Assembly: GCA_017305925.1 (NCBI GenBank)
Contig: JAFKJW010000198.1
Coordinates: 1 to 64,000, forward strand
Origin: Hyphomicrobiales bacterium
Lineage (GTDB): Bacteria; Pseudomonadota; Alphaproteobacteria; Rhizobiales; Rhizobiaceae
DNA: 64,000 nucleotides
Direction of reading: 5' to 3'
The position numbers and the translations under genes are program-made. Shown here in pieces: positions 53,563 to 61,250 of this stretch; within the stretch, counting starts at the first letter, position 1, and each line of letters begins with the position of its first letter. Below the pieces are notes generated by a model. It was not told the DNA's origin. It did no database searches and was given only the letters and a program-made list of their open reading frames with translations.

Positions 53563-53924
53563 ATCGACACCCCGACATCGTATTCCGTCATGACCTCAAT
53601 CCCAAAGATATCGAGGTTGCGCTGGTCCCGCAGGAACCGGACCGAGAAGGACGTGATTTCCTCGACCCCATCGGTATCGAGGATTTCGGCTTTCACGACG
53701 GCTTCGGCCAGCGCGCTGTCGTAGGCGCGACCAAGAAGCTGATCGAGCCAAGGCACGCCCGCTAATATGTCGAGGAACCATTCCCCCTCGAACGTCATAA
53801 GGCGCTGGCGGACATGCTGGCCGATGGCCTCGGCATCATGCACCACGGCGAGGTTGCCGTCTGGAGCGAGGTAGAGATCGTTCGTGGCCGGATCGATGGC
53901 CAGCCCTATCCGCGCGAGGGTCAT
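53559..53924 (-). CDS. gp25-like baseplate wedge protein (W)
   Basis: A 121-residue protein of the GPW/gp25 family: IGQHVRQRLMTFEGEWFLDI and LGRAYDSALAEAVVKAEILD, then a beta C-terminus (FSVRFLRDQRNLDIFGIEVM). gp25 relatives nucleate the sheath on the wedge. ATGA overlaps at both ends with spike and J genes. Confidence 0.85.
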   Translation of the reverse strand: MTLARIGLAIDPATNDLYLAPDGNLAVVHDAEAIGQHVRQRLMTFEGEWFLDILAGVPWLDQLLGRAYDSALAEAVVKAEILDTDGVEEITSFSVRFLRDQRNLDIFGIEVMTEYDVGVSI

Positions 53925-54583
53925 AGCTGCATCGCCCTCAGCTTCGCCGCGATCTCGGCATACTGCGCCTTGAACTGGAGTTCGTGCCCGGTGCCGGTAG
54001 ACGAGCCGTGATTGATCTGGAGCTGGTCATTCGACAGCAACTCGACCACCGTGGCGAGCAGGTCATAGATGTTGCCCCGGCTGCCCTCGATCTTGATCTT
54101 GCCATCGGGAGAGCCGCGAACACCATATTTGCCCTCAACGTCGAACCGCAGATGGGTATTGTCGGGATCGACGTCCTTCATCGGGTCCGACAGGCTGTTA
54201 CCACCGGCAATGGTCGCACGCATGTCGGACAGGCTGAAGGATCGGGCATCAGACGCCTCGCCGTCGTCCTGATCCTCGTACTTCTCCATCGAGCGCATGG
54301 CAGGCGTGAGCATCACACGCGTGCCGGCCGGGATCGGGAAGGTCAGGCCGGCGTTGGCGGTGCGCTGCAGATCGACGGGCACCTCGATCAGGTTTGGCAT
54401 GTCGATCGCCTTGCCGTTGTGCCGCGGTTTGTAGAGCGGCTTCACCTCCGCCGTGCCCTTGGCGGCATCGTAGGACACTATCTCGCCCGGGATCGGACCC
54501 CACATCGCCTCCCGTTCGGACTGTGCCTGCTGGCCGACGACATCCTGGCGCTTGTTGACGGTCTTCCCCACGTAGCCGGTCAT
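53921..54583 (-). CDS. Gp138-type membrane-puncturing spike
   Basis: A 220-residue protein with an OB-fold-like start (MWGPIPGEIVSYDAAKGTAE) matching the Gp138 N-terminal domain, then NLIEVPVDLQRTANAGLTFP, and a C-terminal narrow beta region with GSPDGKIKIEGSRGNIYDLL. The trimer forms the needle at the tail tip. Overlaps neighbours by four bases each. Confidence 0.83.
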   Translation of the reverse strand: MTGYVGKTVNKRQDVVGQQAQSEREAMWGPIPGEIVSYDAAKGTAEVKPLYKPRHNGKAIDMPNLIEVPVDLQRTANAGLTFPIPAGTRVMLTPAMRSMEKYEDQDDGEASDARSFSLSDMRATIAGGNSLSDPMKDVDPDNTHLRFDVEGKYGVRGSPDGKIKIEGSRGNIYDLLATVVELLSNDQLQINHGSSTGTGHELQFKAQYAEIAAKLRAMQL

Positions 54584-55467
54584 CGCTTCTTGCCCTCGTC
54601 GACCTTGCCGCCCTTGATCGCCTCGCCGTGGATAGCGACCTTGAAATCGCCGTCCCGGTTGTCGCCGGAAAAGGTCGCCTGGCTCACGCGATACTCCCCG
54701 CCCTCGGCGTTCATCTCCAGCACGCCGCTTTCGATCCGGACGCGCCGGTTCGGCCGGATCTCAGGATTGAGCAGCGCCGACACCTTCACCCCGTTATCGG
54801 TAATGGTCGGCGTGTCGATCATGCCGGTTTCCGGGGTGATGAGGACGATGCTGCCGATGTAACCGTCGGAGGGGATGACCTCCATTGCGCCGTTCTGGAC
54901 CGACCAGTAGAAGCCCCTGCCCCGGCCGACCGTGTCGAGCTCGCGGGTGCAGGTGCCGCACATCGAATAGGGCCGCTTGTATTTCGGCATGTCGTCGGGG
55001 AACTTCCATTCTCCGCGCTTCACGCCCTCTTTCTCAAGCTGCTTGTAAAGCTCCTCGACAACCTCCTTGACCTCGGTCCCTTTCGGAAAGGTCTTGGAGA
55101 TGGTGGCGCGGCGGAAAGCCTTGTCGCCGTCGCCGCACTGCAATGTGGTGATGATGTCCGGTCCGTCGCGCTTGTGCTCGACGTCACGGAGCTGACCCCG
55201 GAAGATGATGCCGACATTGCCGCCGCCTTCCGGTGGCATGTATCCGGCCTCCAGGGTCACATCGTCCCATTCCTTTCCCACGGCGTTCCGATGGCCCTCA
55301 TTCAAGTTCCAGATGGAGATCGTGGCCGTGTTCTGGCTGCTCTCAATCCCCTTCGAGATGTCGAATGCGATCTTCATCTCGTGCTTGGCAATGCCGCCCG
55401 GGTTGACCCTGATGCCGCCGCCTCCGCCCGTGGCGGTGAACCGGACCTTGCGAAGGTACTGCCTCAT
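54580..55467 (-). CDS. Baseplate hub protein (gp44/D-like)
   Basis: A 295-residue protein. Its start (FDISKGIESSQNTATISIWN) and the later GIIFRGQLRDVEHKRDGPD match the hub domains seen in simple contractile phages, with a central domain around EVKEVVEELYKQLEKEGVK. A CxxC pair (MCGTC, C170 and C173) is present in the middle. It connects tail tube and spike. Confidence 0.75.
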   Translation of the reverse strand: MRQYLRKVRFTATGGGGGIRVNPGGIAKHEMKIAFDISKGIESSQNTATISIWNLNEGHRNAVGKEWDDVTLEAGYMPPEGGGNVGIIFRGQLRDVEHKRDGPDIITTLQCGDGDKAFRRATISKTFPKGTEVKEVVEELYKQLEKEGVKRGEWKFPDDMPKYKRPYSMCGTCTRELDTVGRGRGFYWSVQNGAMEVIPSDGYIGSIVLITPETGMIDTPTITDNGVKVSALLNPEIRPNRRVRIESGVLEMNAEGGEYRVSQATFSGDNRDGDFKVAIHGEAIKGGKVDEGKKR

Positions 55468-55775
55468 GCCGACAGTTCCTCAGGCAGGAGGTGGAAAAGT
55501 TTCACATTGCCGTTCGGCAAATCCTCCCGCGTCGGCTTCGCCCCCGCCTTGATCGGGGCTGCAACAAGCATTCCGATGCCAAAATCAAACGGCTCGAGCA
55601 GATCGATCCCGGTCACGATCCTGCGGCCAACTAAGACCGGCAGATCGTCGATGGACAAGTCGAGCGACCACCGATCCGTGGTCACGCTATAGCGCAGCAG
55701 AAGCGTGACGCGGCGGTCGTTCAAGATCGTGGCGAACTGCTGAACCGGCTCCGTGGAAATCTTGAAGGTGATCAT
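55464..55775 (-). CDS. Baseplate plug protein (Pam3 gp18-like)
   Basis: A 103-residue beta-rich protein (MITFKISTEPVQQFATILND, LLLRYSVTTDRWSLDLSIDD, VLVGRRIVTGIDLL). Size, strand pattern and place between Dit-like and hub genes match the plug protein of the cyanophage Pam3 baseplate. Four-base overlaps on both sides. Confidence 0.72.
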   Translation of the reverse strand: MITFKISTEPVQQFATILNDRRVTLLLRYSVTTDRWSLDLSIDDLPVLVGRRIVTGIDLLEPFDFGIGMLVAAPIKAGAKPTREDLPNGNVKLFHLLPEELSA

Positions 55776-56338
55776 GACCCAAACATCTGCCTCAAGAACG
55801 ACTGGTCTTTCGGTGTCGCTGGGACCGCGGAGGCGTCACCGCCGGCGACCGTACCAGCCGCCCGATCCGCGGTTGAGGTGTCGCCGGCTCCAGCTTTCGT
55901 CGGCGTGGGCGCTTTCGTGCTTTTTGCCCCTCCAGGCTCGCCACCCTTCGAGCCGCCGTCAGAAGACGCGGCGCGCGCCGTGCTCACGATGATGGCTTCC
56001 TGCACTTCCACCTTGGCCGACAGGACAAGCGAATGACCCGCGTCCCTATCTGCATCGATGCTCTTGATGAGCATGTTGCGGTAGACGGTGAGCCCGGTCA
56101 CCAACGTGAAGGGCGCCCGGCTTTCCTGAAAGCGGACCAGAGCCGCGAAAGTCGCCGTGGCGTTGCCGTCTGCGATATCCAGAGACACCTTCTTCGGCAT
56201 GACGTAGGCATGATCGGTGATCTTCGCGCCCGTCTCGATCGGGATTTCGCTGATCTCGATGCTGCTCTCGTGTTTCTCGGACAGGACGCACGAAATCGGC
56301 ACCGGCCCGATGGCCCGTGAAAAGGCGATAACAGACAT
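55772..56338 (-). CDS. Dit-like baseplate protein
   Basis: A 188-residue protein: an N-terminal beta domain (residues ~8-120, SCVLSEKHESSIEISEIPIE, KITDHAYVMPKKVSLDIA) of the Dit-like phage tail type, followed by a low-complexity tail rich in alanine, glycine, serine and threonine (~125-180). It sits between the tape measure and the plug gene, as in Pam3-like phages. Confidence 0.75.
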   Translation of the reverse strand: MSVIAFSRAIGPVPISCVLSEKHESSIEISEIPIETGAKITDHAYVMPKKVSLDIADGNATATFAALVRFQESRAPFTLVTGLTVYRNMLIKSIDADRDAGHSLVLSAKVEVQEAIIVSTARAASSDGGSKGGEPGGAKSTKAPTPTKAGAGDTSTADRAAGTVAGGDASAVPATPKDQSFLRQMFGS

Positions 56339-56347
56339 TGCCGATCC

Positions 56348-58600
56348 CTAGAATGCCGAGTCCACTGCGAGGCGACCGGCTTGCGGAACCGCCGCCTGGC
56401 CAACGGCCTGGCTTGTGGCCCGAGCGGCTGCATCTGGGGCTTGGGCCGCTTGGGTGACGGTCTGATTCACCGTCGAATTAACGGTGACCGACTGATTCCG
56501 ACTATCCTGACGCGCATCTGTCACGGTCGCATTGACGGCTCGCTCCGGGGTCATCTTTGCCAGATTGGCGTTCATGTTCTCCAGCATAGCGCGAAGCGCA
56601 TTGCCGCCGTCTGCATTGGCAGCTTCCGCACGCTGTCGTGTCGAAATGCGATTGCGAGTGGAGGGCGGCGCCCCGGCATTCCTGTCGTCTGTGGGCGTGG
56701 CGGGAGGGGCCATGGCGCCAACCATAGCTCCGGCGCTCGCGCCCTGCTGCCGTGCCTCACCTTCGGCAAACCATTCCTTTGCCCAACCAGGGATCAGTGA
56801 ATCGAACCAACCCCGGATGCTCTCTCCGACTGAGACAAGACCATCAAGCAGGCTGCGACCGAGCCGCGCGCCGACATCAGACAGGCTGATGCCATCGAAC
56901 CACGAAACAATCTTGTCCTTTATTCCAAGGCCGACGCCCGCGATCATGCGGGAGATGGCGTCGAGCTCGGCTTTCATCGCGCGATACCACGCGGCGCCGA
57001 TATCCGCCCAACTCAGGTTCATGAGACCTGCGGCCAAGCCGGCGGTTATCGCCGTCACAAGGCCTACGGTGTCCCATCCCGTCTTGACGCCCAAGCCGAG
57101 GGCTGACGCAAGAGCATTTCCAGCGACATGACCGGCTGCGGCCCAGTCAATCGATTCCAGTTTTTCGGCCAGCTTCGGGGCGAGATCGATAAATCCTTGA
57201 GTGGCAGCATCGAGCGCCGAGGTTATGGCACCTGAAGCGCGGCTTCCAAGCTCCGACCAATCGATCGAAAGACCGGCTTGCAGGGCATCGTTCAGCTTGC
57301 TGGTTAGAGCGCCGGCCAGATCAGAGAGGCCGTTGTCCCACAAGTTTTTCGCAATTGTCCCCAGCGATTTCCAGAAGGCCGTGTATTCGCTCGTAAAGCC
57401 CGCGAGATCGCCAGAAAACAGGGCTCGCCATGAGTTCCAGTAGTGGCCCATTGCGTCGAGAACACCGGCGAACGTGTCCGCGACGATTGGAAAGTTCTGC
57501 GACACATAATCGATGAAGTAGCCGATCATGCTCTCGCTGCCGGCTAGATAACCGAAGAAGTCATCAAATGCGAGAATGACGCCAACCATCACGGCCGTCA
57601 TCGGCGAGAGGACGGCCAGCAGAAGGCCGAATGCCGCGGCTAGGCCCTCCCACTTCGATAGATCAATCCTCCCGCCGCTGATCATGCGCAGGAAATTGGC
57701 AAACGTCTGCCCCAGATGGCCGCCAACGAAGCTCGCGATCTTCCCGATCGCCTTGCCCCAGCGCTCCGCCGCCTGAATGGTGCGGACGAACCCGTTGGAA
57801 ATGGACTGCGCCCAACGATCCAGGGCCCCGCTCTTATCCCATTCGTTGAGCGCATCGAGCACCCCGGAAAGGCGGCGCTTGATCTCGTCAAAATATCCTT
57901 TGTCGCTGATCTGCTTGAGGAAGCCGGTCCAGATATCGGAGATATTGGACGTGATGCCTTCGAAGGACTTCGCGAACTCATCGGATGCGCCGGCGGCACG
58001 CTTGCCCATCTCGTCGATGAGCAACTGAATTTCCTTGCGTCCCAGCTTGCCGGCCTTGGACAGCTTCTGGACATCCTCGACGCTCTTGCCCATGGCTTTC
58101 GACAGGATGTCCCATACAGGCACGCCGCGCTGCATGAGCTGCATCGCGTCCTGGCCTTGGAGCTTCTGAGCCGTCCAAGCCTGGCCTACAGCGAGGATGA
58201 TGCCCTGAAGCTGCTCCTGCCCCGTGCCGGACATGGCCATGGTATCGACCATGGCTTGAAGGCTCCCGTTGGTTGGGTCAAGCCCGAAAGTGCGCATTTG
58301 CGCATACGCTGCAACCTGTGACCCCTCCAAGGCCTTCAACTGGATGCCGTAGGCCTCGAATTTTTTGCCAACGTCGAGAATGTCGCCAGGGAGCGATCCG
58401 ATCTTGCTGCCAATACCCTGGGCGATTTGGGTCGCCATGTTCCCGAGGAACGTACCGAAAGCGATCGACAAAGCGTTGATGCGCCCGGCAAAGCGCTCCG
58501 CGTGCTGCTGGGCGCGGTCGAGGCCACGGTTGAACCTGTCGAGTTCCCCCTCGCCCTTTACATCGTAGCCCAGGATGGCGATTAATTCGTCTATGATCAC
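56348..58600 (-). CDS. Tail tape measure protein
   Basis: A 750-residue, mostly helical protein. N-terminal family region: ELIAILGYDVKGEGELDRFN, GTFLGNMATQIAQGIGSKIG; then a TP901-like stretch with GVPVWDILSKAMGKSVEDVQ and KLGRKEIQLLIDEMGKRAAG. Hydrophobic segments follow at ~330-350 and ~505-525, and a polar C-terminus. It sets tail length. It starts at GTG (58600), with no clear RBS and only 12 bases from a divergent moron gene. Confidence 0.88.
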   Translation of the reverse strand: MIIDELIAILGYDVKGEGELDRFNRGLDRAQQHAERFAGRINALSIAFGTFLGNMATQIAQGIGSKIGSLPGDILDVGKKFEAYGIQLKALEGSQVAAYAQMRTFGLDPTNGSLQAMVDTMAMSGTGQEQLQGIILAVGQAWTAQKLQGQDAMQLMQRGVPVWDILSKAMGKSVEDVQKLSKAGKLGRKEIQLLIDEMGKRAAGASDEFAKSFEGITSNISDIWTGFLKQISDKGYFDEIKRRLSGVLDALNEWDKSGALDRWAQSISNGFVRTIQAAERWGKAIGKIASFVGGHLGQTFANFLRMISGGRIDLSKWEGLAAAFGLLLAVLSPMTAVMVGVILAFDDFFGYLAGSESMIGYFIDYVSQNFPIVADTFAGVLDAMGHYWNSWRALFSGDLAGFTSEYTAFWKSLGTIAKNLWDNGLSDLAGALTSKLNDALQAGLSIDWSELGSRASGAITSALDAATQGFIDLAPKLAEKLESIDWAAAGHVAGNALASALGLGVKTGWDTVGLVTAITAGLAAGLMNLSWADIGAAWYRAMKAELDAISRMIAGVGLGIKDKIVSWFDGISLSDVGARLGRSLLDGLVSVGESIRGWFDSLIPGWAKEWFAEGEARQQGASAGAMVGAMAPPATPTDDRNAGAPPSTRNRISTRQRAEAANADGGNALRAMLENMNANLAKMTPERAVNATVTDARQDSRNQSVTVNSTVNQTVTQAAQAPDAAARATSQAVGQAAVPQAGRLAVDSAF

Positions 58601-58612
58601 GGAGATGGCCCT

Positions 58613-59239
58613 ATGCGTCTACTTATAGTCATCGCGCTTTTTCTAGGGGCGATCCCCGCGCAGGCAGCGGAGCCCTATTTTTGCAAGGATTTTTCGAAGG
58701 ATTTTGAGACGTTCGCTGAAAGTAATTCGCAGAAGATAGATAGTTGGCCGCCCCAGTTTCTCCGAACTTCTGGCTTTATTCTTGGAGCGTATTACGCTCA
58801 CCAGGGGGATCCGTTCGACGGAGATTCCTCAGGGATGGCCGAGTTTGAGAAGAAGGTACTTGCCGAGTGTAAGCGGTCCCCCGCGAGTAGAGTCAGCCTT
58901 TTAACACTCGACCTCCTCAGGCATGCCTCTAGGGATCCGAAGCTCACCGGACACTCAGACTTCCCCGGGCTTCGCCTGTCGGTCGCATCTCTGAAGCAAA
59001 GCCTTCCTGGCCTAGCCAAAGTCGTCTTCGAAGTATCCAATGATGGAGCGGAATTGATCAGCGCCAGCATCCGATGCTCGCTCTACGATATCGACCAAAA
59101 TCCCCTCGGATCGGCCGGTGGCTTTGCCAATATGGTCCCGCCGAAGGGGTCAGTTATTGGCGAAGCCATAGGGGACGTGCGAGAAGCAAAAGCTGCCGAT
59201 TGCCGCATCATCGACTATCACGCTTCAAATCCCAATTGA
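58613..59239 (+). CDS. Exported moron protein, HdeA-like plus C-terminal beta domain
   Basis: A 208-residue protein with a signal peptide (MRLLIVIALFLGAIPAQA). Mature residues ~20-110 contain two cysteines (FCKDF and LAECKRSP) in a helical layout reminiscent of HdeA-type acid chaperones. Residues ~125-200 look like an FxLYD-type Ig domain (LAKVVFEVSNDGAELISASI, SLYDIDQNPLG). Both labels are low-confidence resemblances. The gene is AT-richer than its neighbours and runs against the phage genes, 12 bases from the tape-measure start. Confidence 0.6.
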   Translation: MRLLIVIALFLGAIPAQAAEPYFCKDFSKDFETFAESNSQKIDSWPPQFLRTSGFILGAYYAHQGDPFDGDSSGMAEFEKKVLAECKRSPASRVSLLTLDLLRHASRDPKLTGHSDFPGLRLSVASLKQSLPGLAKVVFEVSNDGAELISASIRCSLYDIDQNPLGSAGGFANMVPPKGSVIGEAIGDVREAKAADCRIIDYHASNPN

Positions 59240-59302
59240 GATTTCCTACGCTCGACTCCAGTCCTCTCCGGTGTTTCAATGCAGCCGGGAGGACGGGGGT
59301 AA

Positions 59303-60184
59303 ATGGGGTTTCGATTCCGCCGATCGGTGAAGATCGCGCCGGGTATTCGGATCAACTTCAACAAGAACAGCACGAGCGTCCGCATCGGACCGCGCGGGCT
59401 TGGCTACACGATCAGTTCGACCGGCAAGAAGCGCGCCAAGGCTGGAGCTACTGGTACCGCCCAAGCTTTTGATCAAGCGGAAGCTTCGGCCAGGAAAGGC
59501 GTCCCTTCCCAATCACCGGGCCTCATGCAGCGGGCCGAACTGGTTGAGAAGAAGAAGCCTTTCCCCTTGGCCACGATCGTCTTCATTGCTCTGGCGGCCT
59601 CTCTCGGGCTGTCGGTTTGCAATGAACGCAAGTCAAGTCAACAACATTTGGTTGAGCCCCCATCTGCGATCTCCAAGGACTCACCGGCGACTTCATCGGA
59701 TAGCCGCGAATTTACTCCGGCCAAACAGGGCGCAGCGCCTGAACCGTCACCGGCCCCAGTTCCAGCGGCCGAGCCAATTTCAGAGCATGAGGTCGACATC
59801 ATCCTCTACACGACCGCATCCGTTCGGCTGCGCGAGGAGCCCTCCACCAAGGCTGGCATCATCAAAACCATCCCCGCCGGGGCCGAGGTCAGACAGGACC
59901 GCGTCGAAGGGAAATGGCGCCGTGTCTCCGCTTTCAACGATGTCGGCTGGATACACAGAGATTATCTCTCCGAGGAAAAGCCTGAACTGTCGAAATTGGC
60001 AGACTCCCCTGCTGCAGCGGCACGAGCGGCTCCGGCGAAACGTTCCCGATCAGGCGAACCCCTCAGAGCGCCAAGAGTCGGGCGATGCGACTGCCCCTAT
60101 GATCTCATGCGCAACGGTCGAGCGTGCGGCGGACGCTCTGCCTACAGCCGTCCCGGCGGTCGAAGCCCGGTTTGCTACTTCTGA
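59303..60184 (+). CDS. DUF4236-SH3 membrane protein, moron gene
   Basis: A 293-residue protein: N-terminal DUF4236 domain (MGFRFRRSVKIAPGIRINFN, SVRIGPRGLGYTISSTGKK), a membrane segment (PLATIVFIALAASLGLSVC), a low-complexity linker, a bacterial SH3 domain (ASVRLREEPSTKAGIIKTIP, WRRVSAFNDVGWIHRDYL), and a cysteine-rich C-terminus with RCDCPYDLMRNGRACGGRSA and YSRPGG. GGGGG precedes the ATG. Topology implies a soluble or cytoplasmic N-terminus and an exported SH3. Its last 10 bases overlap the end of the chaperone extension on the other strand. Confidence 0.72.
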   Translation: MGFRFRRSVKIAPGIRINFNKNSTSVRIGPRGLGYTISSTGKKRAKAGATGTAQAFDQAEASARKGVPSQSPGLMQRAELVEKKKPFPLATIVFIALAASLGLSVCNERKSSQQHLVEPPSAISKDSPATSSDSREFTPAKQGAAPEPSPAPVPAAEPISEHEVDIILYTTASVRLREEPSTKAGIIKTIPAGAEVRQDRVEGKWRRVSAFNDVGWIHRDYLSEEKPELSKLADSPAAAARAAPAKRSRSGEPLRAPRVGRCDCPYDLMRNGRACGGRSAYSRPGGRSPVCYF

Positions 60185-60414
60185 GCCTCCATCGCCCTTT
60201 CAGCCATGGCCGACCGCAGGTCCAGCGCCTCGTTGGCGTCGAAGACATCCTTGAGCGTGACCCACGTCCTGAGATCGCCCAGCGAATAGATCGGCGGATC
60301 AGCCAGGATCGGCCGCCACAGCATCAGGTTGAGGTTCGGCGCGATCCGCTCGACCTCCGTCTCGCTTAGGCCCGTGCCCTGCTCGCGGGGCTGCCAGTCC
60401 CCCGCGCGCCGGAA
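60175..60414 (-). CDS. Tail assembly chaperone, -1 frame extension (GT-type)
   Basis: In the frame one base back from the chaperone, translation from 60414 gives 79 codons to TAG at 60175-60177: FRRAGDWQPREQGTGLSETE, later LNLMLWRPILADPPIYSLGD, DLRTWVTLKDVFDANEALDL. This reads as real protein, has no start codon of its own at the right place, and joins the chaperone through the run GG-TTTTTT-CC. A -1 slip would give a 208-residue fusion, as with lambda gpG-gpT. The frame continues into the 3' end of the opposite-strand DUF4236 gene. Confidence 0.7.
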   Translation of the reverse strand, partial: FRRAGDWQPREQGTGLSETEVERIAPNLNLMLWRPILADPPIYSLGDLRTWVTLKDVFDANEALDLRSAMAERAMEAQK

Positions 60415-60800
60415 AAAACCTCAGCGAACTGCTCCTGCAGCACGAACGTCGCCACTGGGATGATATCGCCGAGCGAGCCGGTGAACTCGCCATCCAGATC
60501 GACCTGCTCATAGGCGCCGCTGGGGCGCTTCACCATGGCGACCTGCACGATGTCCCGGATCAGGTCCGTGGCATCGCCCGCGTCCATCGAGCCGATGATG
60601 TCTGATACAGCGGAGACTGCCGCCGAATTCGCCCTCTCCCGGGCATCCTGCTTGCCGTCACGGATGCCGGCGAAGATTTCGGGAAGCCTGTCGATGGCCG
60701 GCCCGATCGCCTTGACCAGCCGCATCTGCAGCCGGATCGCTTCCGTTGCCAGCAGCGGCTCGACTTTGAATACGCGGGTTCCGATTTTCTTCTCAGCCAT
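60366..60800 (-). CDS. Tail assembly chaperone (G-type)
   Basis: A 144-residue helical protein from ATG 60800 (MAEKKIGTRVFKVEPLLATE, LMRRL-like RLQMRLVKAIGPAIDRLPEI). It lies between the tube gene and the tape measure, the conserved place of the chaperone that coats the tape measure before tube polymerisation. Its last 15 residues (after the T-run at codons 128-130) are the unshifted tail and look non-conserved (GARGTGSPASRARA). Confidence 0.78.
   Translation of the reverse strand: MAEKKIGTRVFKVEPLLATEAIRLQMRLVKAIGPAIDRLPEIFAGIRDGKQDARERANSAAVSAVSDIIGSMDAGDATDLIRDIVQVAMVKRPSGAYEQVDLDGEFTGSLGDIIPVATFVLQEQFAEVFSGARGTGSPASRARA
60413..60419 (-). promoter_or_regulatory. Candidate -1 ribosomal frameshift site
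   Basis: Minus strand G GTT TTT (T60413-60418 is six T). In frame zero the codons are GAG GTT TTT TCC. A -1 slip of tRNA-Phe on TTT re-pairs perfectly and continues with TTC CGG into the 79-codon extension. The heptamer is not the strict XXXYYYZ type, so efficiency is uncertain. Confidence 0.55.
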
Positions 60801-60808
60801 GGTGCACC

Positions 60809-61237
60809 TCAACCGTTCGGCGTGGCCGGCTCGTATTCGCCGGTCCAGATGACCCAGGCACGGACAACGGCGTTCTTGCCCTTGCTGTCCGTCGGCGCCT
60901 GCTGGATGAAGCACTGATCGGCCGTGCCGCCCTCGCCGCTGTCCTTGTCGATGAAGTCGAAGGGGAAGGCGAGCATGCGGCCTGCGCGCTGCTGCTTCCA
61001 CTTCTCGACGAGCTGGCGATGCGTCGGGCTGGTGTGCTTGACCCGGATCGTGATCTTGGCCGACTTGTCGGCGGACTGCGAGAAGATCGCCGATCCGTCG
61101 ACGCCGACGAGCCCGGCCCCGACATCGGCGCCCTGCTCGACGGTTATGGCATCATCGCCATCCCACATGTCGCGGATGGCGAGGCCGTCGAGCGTCGCGG
61201 CCACATTGAGGTAGGTGTAGGCGGAAAGCTTACCCAT
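60809..61237 (-). CDS. Tail tube protein (DUF3277)
   Basis: A 142-residue protein: LSAYTYLNVAATLDGLAIRD, then KSAKITIRVKHTSPTHRQLV and RAGRMLAFPFDFIDKD, matching DUF3277, the tube protein of simple myoviruses. It lies directly after the sheath gene (13-base gap) and before the chaperone, the standard order. Confidence 0.85.
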   Translation of the reverse strand: MGKLSAYTYLNVAATLDGLAIRDMWDGDDAITVEQGADVGAGLVGVDGSAIFSQSADKSAKITIRVKHTSPTHRQLVEKWKQQRAGRMLAFPFDFIDKDSGEGGTADQCFIQQAPTDSKGKNAVVRAWVIWTGEYEPATPNG

Positions 61238-61250
61238 GGTCGCGGCTCCC

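Noticed and set aside
60299..60511. Third-frame (+1) continuation across the chaperone T-run
   Set aside because: Would need a +1 slip; its translation is arginine/proline-rich and unlike protein, whereas the -1 frame is protein-like.
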